Source: Bacteroidales bacterium
GTDB lineage: Bacteria; Bacteroidota; Bacteroidia; Bacteroidales; UBA932
Direction of reading: 5' to 3'
Assembly: GCA_016287075.1 (NCBI GenBank)
Contig: JAEEVC010000008.1
Location: 44,475-108,474 of the forward strand
Length of the DNA: 64,000 nt
Part shown: positions 59,901 to 64,000 of the stretch, piece after piece
How positions within the stretch are numbered: position 1 is the stretch's first letter
How the letters are laid out: each line of letters begins with the position of its first letter
Notes under the pieces: generated by a model
The model's database searches: none
Seen by the model: the letters and a program-made list of their open reading frames with translations, nothing else
What the model was told of the DNA's origin: nothing
Program-made: the position numbers and the translations under genes

Positions 59901-61190
59901 GTGCTCCCGGAGGGAATGACGACCATAGAATCCGGGGCCTTTTGCGGATGCGACAACCTGTCTTCGTTCGGCGTGCCCCAGGCCGTGACCCGTATCGAAG
60001 ACAGTGCATTCTCCGGCTGTAACAGTCTGGCCTCCGTAGCTCTTCCGAAGAACTTGCGGAGCGTCGGTAAAGAGGCTTTTTCCAAGAGTGGGTTGACCTC
60101 CGTCGTCATTCCGGGAGGCGTATCTGAAGTTGGGGAAAAGGCGTTTTTGGCGTGTTCCCATCTTCAGTCCGTCGTTTTCTCCAATGGCGTACAAACCATC
60201 TGTAGCGCGGCTTTCAGAGAATGCGGAAGTCTGGAATCCGTCGATTTCTGTCCGACCATTACTTCCATTGAGCGGCAGGCTTTCCGTCAGTGTACAAACT
60301 TGAAATCCGTGTCGGTCCCGAGCGGGGTGACGACTTTAGAATACGAGGCTTTTTACGGATGCAAAAATCTTTCTTCGTTAATCTTGCCCAAGACCTTGGT
60401 CTTTATTAATTATGCTGCTTTATGCGGTTGTGAAAGCCTGGTTTCCGTGGATCTTCCGGAAGGGTTGAGTGCTATTGGTCACGGAGCATTCAGTGGTTGT
60501 AAAAGCCTGGTCTCAATAACCCTTCCGACAGGGCTGACCGTAATTGACCGCGGCGCTTTCGTCGGCTGTACATCCCTTCAGTCCATTCTCATCCCCAAGT
60601 CGGTAACTCAACTGGGGCCGGAACTTTTCCAAGGATGCAGTAGCCTGGCCTCCCTGGAAGTCGAGGGGGGGAATCCCGTGTATGATTCCCGGGACCACTG
60701 CAATGCCGTCATCGAAACCTCATCGGCCCAGTTGATTCAGGGAGGAAGCATCAATACCGTGATTCCGCGGAGCGTGACCAGTATCGGCGATAAGGCTTTC
60801 TATTATTGTTTCGTCCCTCATTCCTTAGTGATTCCCGGAAATGTGACATACGTCGGAACAGATGCATTCCGGAACAGCTTTAATCTTTCTTCGCTGACGG
60901 TTTCCGAAGGGGTGGAACGCCTGGGCCAGGGTTCCTTTGCGTATTGTGACGACCTTACCTCGGTCATCATTCCCAATTCCATGCTGGAAATAGGTGGCTC
61001 CGCTTTTTATGGTTGTCGTGGCCTGTCATCTGTTCAGATCAATGCCGTCACGCCCCCTACGGCAGGCATTGAAATATTTGGATGGACGACCGACTGTCCG
61101 ATCTGGGTCCCGGCCGAATCCGTCGAACTGTATAAGACGAGTTATACTTGGAGCAGGTATAGTGACCGGATTAGGGCGATCGAGCCTTGA
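56961..61190 (+). CDS. BspA-like leucine-rich-repeat surface lipoprotein with internal duplication
   Basis: The 1409-residue protein has a lipobox LILSAC and a fimbrillin-like domain (about 25-285). Two copies of the same module follow: Big_2 (about 290-370 and 794-872), an EF-hand-like segment FDTNKDGELSYKEA or FDTDGDGELSYKEA, and an array of 23-residue LRR_5 repeats (about 420-760 and 925-1390). Each array ends in a conserved segment with CPIWVPAESVELYK. Such proteins are adhesins that bind host or bacterial partners. The second module has five more repeats than the first. Base composition looks less GC-rich than that of its neighbours. Confidence 0.92.
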   Translation: MKHRYLYLSLAGLILSACVVKENDSAAANPEDEVFFATIEDPSSRVYVDDGLHVLWNADDRISLFNHNTRNQEFWFTGNDGDKSGIFAMVYHGTPVGSALLLNKQYAVYPYREETCISDDGTLSVILPAEQAYRENSFGRESNTMISVSDDYQMEFKNLCGYLTLRLFGDNVSVSSISLKGNNSEPLAGQATVVASPNSAPSLTFDASATPELSIHFDTPVLLGDSPDHATVFWLVIPPVRFSQGITLTVTDSDGVRFEKKASSDFTIERNTLYKMALLRVGPAIPGEVPHVFLDKKMLTLGVGESAVLHATVYPEDATDKTVVWTSSDESVATVDGEGCVTAVKPGRTIITAKTGEGMAVCNVTVTGEEDDPIIFADQILKTALLFRFDTNKDGELSYKEAAAVTSMEYAVAHYAEHVNSITSFDEFQFFTGVTSLPEKYFTGWESLSSIVLPPSMTSVSKNAFYNCHALKSVVLPEVVTTIESGAFYGCDNLSSFVLPQAVTRIENSAFSGCESLASVDLPEGLDYLGASAFANCKSLSSINLPSGLSEIASATFSGCESLTAFHLPAGITGIGAGAFAYSGLQSILIPKSVTSIGGGLFAGCSSLASLEVEAGNPVYDSRDHCNAVIKTELGQLFFGGSINTVIPGSVTSIADRAFYKCSVPHAFVIPGNVTSVGEDAFRYCLNLSSLTISEGVERLDRTSFAYCDDLTSVIIPSSMLEIGGCAFYGCHGLASVQVNAITPPIAGIEIFDWTTDCPIWVPAESVELYKTSRNWSKLSSRIQAKPSFPGEVAQVFLDKTVLNLVVGNAIVLHATVLPEDATDKTVIWTSSDESVATVDGVGCVTAVKPGIAVIMAKAGEEMAFCTVTVKETGGNGENDPIVFADETLKAKLLIRFDTDGDGELSYKEAAAVTSMENFVIGVAVKSITSFDEFQYFTGVTTLPEKCFADWESLSSIVFPPRVTSVSKNAFYNCHALKSVVLPEGMTTIESGAFCGCDNLSSFGVPQAVTRIEDSAFSGCNSLASVALPKNLRSVGKEAFSKSGLTSVVIPGGVSEVGEKAFLACSHLQSVVFSNGVQTICSAAFRECGSLESVDFCPTITSIERQAFRQCTNLKSVSVPSGVTTLEYEAFYGCKNLSSLILPKTLVFINYAALCGCESLVSVDLPEGLSAIGHGAFSGCKSLVSITLPTGLTVIDRGAFVGCTSLQSILIPKSVTQLGPELFQGCSSLASLEVEGGNPVYDSRDHCNAVIETSSAQLIQGGSINTVIPRSVTSIGDKAFYYCFVPHSLVIPGNVTYVGTDAFRNSFNLSSLTVSEGVERLGQGSFAYCDDLTSVIIPNSMLEIGGSAFYGCRGLSSVQINAVTPPTAGIEIFGWTTDCPIWVPAESVELYKTSYTWSRYSDRIRAIEP

Positions 61191-61263
61191 CAGGGGGGCA
61201 GGGAAAAGAGGGGGATGATTCCGTTTTTCCGCCTGGAAGCATTGTTTTTTCGGGAATTATGCG

Positions 61264-61271
61264 TACTTTTG
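61264..61271 (+). promoter_or_regulatory. -7 element of the corA promoter
   Basis: TACTTTTG matches the consensus and lies 87 bases before the corA ATG, with TTG near the -33 position at 61242-61244. Confidence 0.5.
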
Positions 61272-61358
61272 CAGGCTGCCTTTTCCGTAATGGCGGCTGG
61301 TTGAAAGTTAAATCCATCCGGAGCGACTGGCCCGGAGCTAAAAACACACTGGAACGAT

Positions 61359-62324
61359 ATGCTGAATATCTTCTACAGGAAAAACGGAATGGTCGAAGTC
61401 TCCCAGTCGGAGAGCATCTTTGCGAAGATTCAGTTGGAGGAACTCGTGTGGATCGACATGATCGATCCCGCGGGGGCGGAGAAGCGTGCCGTCGAGGCCT
61501 TCCTCGGGACCGAGATCCAGAGCCGGGCGCAGGCCGAGGAGATCGAGAGCTCCTCCCGGTACAACGAAAACGAGCATGCGATTTTCGCGAACACGAACTT
61601 CCTGACCCCGGGGGCCGAGGAATACAATATGCAGCCGGTGTCCTTCACGCTGGTGGGGGATTCCCTGACGACGCTCCGGGAAGTGCCGCTGCGGAGCTTT
61701 ACCGAACTCCAGCGCCGCCTGCAGGCGAATCCGAAGCGCTACCCGGACGGCTTTTCCATCTTTGCGACGATCCTCGACCAGCGTGTCGACCTCGACGCGG
61801 ACATGATCGAGCTCCTCTCCAAGGAGATTTCCCAGTATGCCAAGCGGATCAACCAGCAGGAAGACATCAACGAGGATCTCCTGATCGACATCAACCAGCT
61901 GCAGGAGAACACGATGATCGTCCGGGAGAACGTGGTGGACAAGCAGCGCCTGATCTCCAACCTGCTCAAGAGCCCCAAGACGCCGGATCGCCTCGAGGGC
62001 CGCTTCAACGTGCTCCTGCAGGATATCTCCTCCCTGATCAACCACACGAATTTCTGCTTCGAGCGTCTGGAATACCTCCAGGATACGTTCCTGGGCCTCA
62101 TCAACCTCGAACAGAACAAGATCATGAAGGTTTTCACGGTGGTGTCCGTCTTCCTGATGCCGCCCACCCTGATCGCCGGTTTCTACGGGATGAATGTCCG
62201 CCTTCCGATGATCGCCGCGGACGAGCCCAACGCCTCCTTCTGGAACTGGATCATCATCATCGGGATCATGGGCCTTTCCTGCCTGATTATCTGGTTTTTC
62301 TTCAAAAGGAAAAAAATGCTTTGA
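61359..62324 (+). CDS. corA: CorA-family magnesium/divalent cation channel
   Basis: The 321-residue protein has a long cytosolic N-terminal domain with helical coiled-coil (about 130-240). Two C-terminal membrane segments follow, with the selectivity motif YGMN at about 278-281. CorA forms pentameric magnesium channels; cobalt or zinc transport by relatives cannot be excluded. Confidence 0.94.
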   Translation: MLNIFYRKNGMVEVSQSESIFAKIQLEELVWIDMIDPAGAEKRAVEAFLGTEIQSRAQAEEIESSSRYNENEHAIFANTNFLTPGAEEYNMQPVSFTLVGDSLTTLREVPLRSFTELQRRLQANPKRYPDGFSIFATILDQRVDLDADMIELLSKEISQYAKRINQQEDINEDLLIDINQLQENTMIVRENVVDKQRLISNLLKSPKTPDRLEGRFNVLLQDISSLINHTNFCFERLEYLQDTFLGLINLEQNKIMKVFTVVSVFLMPPTLIAGFYGMNVRLPMIAADEPNASFWNWIIIIGIMGLSCLIIWFFFKRKKML

Positions 62325-62350
62325 ATTCCCGAAGGGATTTTGTATCTTTG
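62320..62350 (+). promoter_or_regulatory. rpsA promoter
   Basis: TTTG (62320-62323) and TATCTTTG (62343-62350) are exactly 19 bases apart, a textbook Bacteroidetes promoter. The -33 element overlaps the corA stop codon. Confidence 0.85.
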
Positions 62351-62380
62351 CACGCTTTTCCCGCGAAGCGTGCATTTTTT
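62350..62380 (+). terminator. Hairpin with T tract between corA and rpsA
   Basis: GCACGCTT (62350-62357) pairs with AAGCGTGC (62366-62373) and is followed by a run of T. It can terminate the corA transcript and directly abuts the rpsA -7 element. Confidence 0.75.
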
Positions 62381-62435
62381 TCGCTGGAAGGCACGTAAAA
62401 TAATGTTTAACAACTAGTTCGTTTCAATTACAACT

Positions 62436-64000
62436 ATGTCTGAAGAAATCAAGAACATCGCTGAGGAAGCCCAGGTCGAGGCTCCCGTCCAGGTGGAAGA
62501 GGCCGCCCAGGCCCCCGTCGAGACCGCCGTCGAGGCTCCTGCAGTGAAAGAAGAACCCAAGAAGAGGTCCAACGCCTCCGTCGCTCCCGAGGATTTCGAC
62601 TGGGATGCGTTCGAGAGCAAGGGTGTGGCCGAGGAAAACAGGGACGAGGTCCTTGCCCAGTATGACCAGACCCTCTCCAAGATCATCGAGAACGAGGTCG
62701 TCGAGGGTGTCGTCACCGCCATCAACAAGCGCGAGGTCGTCGTGAACATCGGCGCCAAGAGCGAAGGTGTCATCTCCGCCCCCGAATTCCGTTACAATCC
62801 GGACCTGAAGGTCGGTGACAAGGTCGAGGTGCTCGTCGAGTCCGCCGAGGACCGCAAGGGCCAGCTCGTCATCTCGCACAAGAAAGCCCGCCAGCTCAAG
62901 TCTTGGGATATGGTCAATGCCGCATACGAAGCCGGCGAGATCGTCAAGGGTTATGTGAAGACCCGCACGAAGGGTGGTATGATTGTCGACGTGTTCGGCA
63001 TCGAGGCCTTCCTTCCGGGCAGCCAGATCGACATCAAGCCGATCCGCGATTACGATGTGTTCGTGGACACCACCATGGACTTCAAGATCGTCAAGATCAA
63101 CCAGGAGTTCCGCAATGTGGTCGTGAGCCACAAGGCGCTGCTCGAGGCCGAGCAGGAAGCCAAGCGTGCCGAGCTCATCTCCAAGCTGGAGAAGGGCCAG
63201 GTGCTCGAAGGCGTCGTGAAGAACATCACCAACTACGGTGTGTTCGTGGACCTCGGCGGCGTGGACGGTCTGATCCACATCACCGACCTCAGCTGGGGCC
63301 GCATCTCCCATCCGGAAGAAGTCGTTACCCTCGATGAGAAAATCAATGTCGTGGTGCTCGACTTCAATGAGTCCCAGAAGCGGATCGCCCTCGGTCTGAA
63401 GCAGCTCACCCCGCACCCGTGGGAGAGCCTGACCGCTGACCTGAAGGTGGGTGACACCGTGAAGGGCAAGGTCGTTGCCATCGCCGACTACGGCGCATTC
63501 GTGGAGGTGGCTCCGGGCGTGGAAGGCCTGGTGCACGTCAGCGAAATGAGCTGGAGCCCGAGGCTGCACAGCGCCCAGGAATTCCTGAAGATGGGCGACG
63601 AGGTGGAGGCCCTGATTCTCACCCTCGACCGCGAGGCCCGCAAGATGTCCCTCGGCCTGAAGCAGCTGACCGCCAATCCTTGGGAGACCATCCGCGAGAA
63701 ATATCCCGTCGGTTCCGCTCACAAGGCGACCGTCCGCAACATCACCAACTTCGGTGTCTTTGCCGAGCTGGAGGACGGTGTTGAGGGCCTGATCCACATC
63801 AGCGACCTCAGCTGGAACAAGATCAAGCATCCTTCCGAGATGGTCCAGAGCGGTGACGTGATCGATGTCGTCATCCTCGACTTCGACGAGAACTCCCACA
63901 AGCTCTCTCTCGGCCACAAGCAGCTCACCCCGAATCCTTGGGATGAACTCGAGGCCAAGTACCCGGTCGGCAGCGTGGTGGATGCCACTGTTGCTACTGT
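62436..64000 (+). CDS. rpsA: 30S ribosomal protein S1 (C terminus cut by window edge)
   Basis: About 521 codons are present from the ATG at 62436 and the frame is open at the right edge. An acidic N-terminal extension (about 1-45) precedes a series of S1 RNA-binding domains beginning near residue 87. Repeats of the type NITNYGVFVDLGGVDGLIHI, then ALGLKQLTPHPWE, recur. S1 binds mRNA at the 30S subunit, which may matter in a group that uses few Shine-Dalgarno sequences. Confidence 0.95.
   Translation, partial: MSEEIKNIAEEAQVEAPVQVEEAAQAPVETAVEAPAVKEEPKKRSNASVAPEDFDWDAFESKGVAEENRDEVLAQYDQTLSKIIENEVVEGVVTAINKREVVVNIGAKSEGVISAPEFRYNPDLKVGDKVEVLVESAEDRKGQLVISHKKARQLKSWDMVNAAYEAGEIVKGYVKTRTKGGMIVDVFGIEAFLPGSQIDIKPIRDYDVFVDTTMDFKIVKINQEFRNVVVSHKALLEAEQEAKRAELISKLEKGQVLEGVVKNITNYGVFVDLGGVDGLIHITDLSWGRISHPEEVVTLDEKINVVVLDFNESQKRIALGLKQLTPHPWESLTADLKVGDTVKGKVVAIADYGAFVEVAPGVEGLVHVSEMSWSPRLHSAQEFLKMGDEVEALILTLDREARKMSLGLKQLTANPWETIREKYPVGSAHKATVRNITNFGVFAELEDGVEGLIHISDLSWNKIKHPSEMVQSGDVIDVVILDFDENSHKLSLGHKQLTPNPWDELEAKYPVGSVVDATVAT

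Noticed and set aside
62350..62380. rpsA leader attenuator
   Set aside because: The 5' arm begins at the -7 element, so most of it would not be in the rpsA mRNA. A corA terminator explains it better.

Overview
The window is chromosomal DNA of a GC-rich member of the order Bacteroidales. The evidence is the SusC/SusD pair, many surface lipoproteins with BACON, fimbrillin-like and beta-propeller domains, promoters of the Bacteroidetes type (TTTG, about 19 bases, TAnnTTTG), RNase G, the tiny COX24-like basic protein, and general scarcity of Shine-Dalgarno sequences. A gut or rumen lineage related to Rikenellaceae or Cryptobacteroides is plausible, but that is inference. I see no phage, insertion sequence, integrase or CRISPR array.

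Layout. 1-6.2 kb: surface lipoproteins, a ZnuD-like TonB receptor with a small His/Cys-rich exported protein, a duplicated hairpin element between them, and tRNA-Leu. 6.2-15.6 kb: prmA, a large AsmA-like protein, a 610-base non-coding stretch rich in inverted repeats, rpsU with a full Shine-Dalgarno sequence, a CobB sirtuin, an AAA ATPase, and an EF-hand membrane protein. 15.7-32.4 kb: mostly housekeeping genes (rplU, rpmA, serS, ruvC, lnt, a PASTA protein, rluD, rng, a 29-residue basic protein, hup, lon, ung, coaD) plus a large outer-membrane barrel protein and a double thioredoxin-fold protein. 32.4-40.1 kb: lipoproteins, a DJ-1/PfpI protein, a Zn metallopeptidase, a ribbon-helix-helix protein, alr, tRNA-Gln with duplicated upstream elements, tadA, and a DUF5074/YncE-like lipoprotein.

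40.2-53.0 kb is the most unusual part. It is a tightly packed unit of a BACON lipoprotein, a SusC importer with an OmpA-like peptidoglycan-binding domain fused to its C terminus, SusD, a FnIII/PQQ-propeller lipoprotein, an exported xylose-isomerase-like TIM-barrel lipoprotein, a propeller lipoprotein, and a BtuB-like TonB receptor. It has no glycoside hydrolase and no regulator, and a propeller lipoprotein is divergent from it. It looks like an undescribed nutrient-capture system with two TonB-dependent channels and a cell-wall anchor.

53.0-64.0 kb: FKBP, pnuC, an SGNH hydrolase, recR, mntP, then a 1409-residue BspA-like leucine-rich-repeat lipoprotein whose promoter region carries adjacent T10 and G9 tracts, followed by corA and rpsA. 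rpsA runs off the right edge, and the first lipoprotein runs off the left edge.

No database search was possible. Family names come from motifs and remembered family features, and DUF numbers are from memory.
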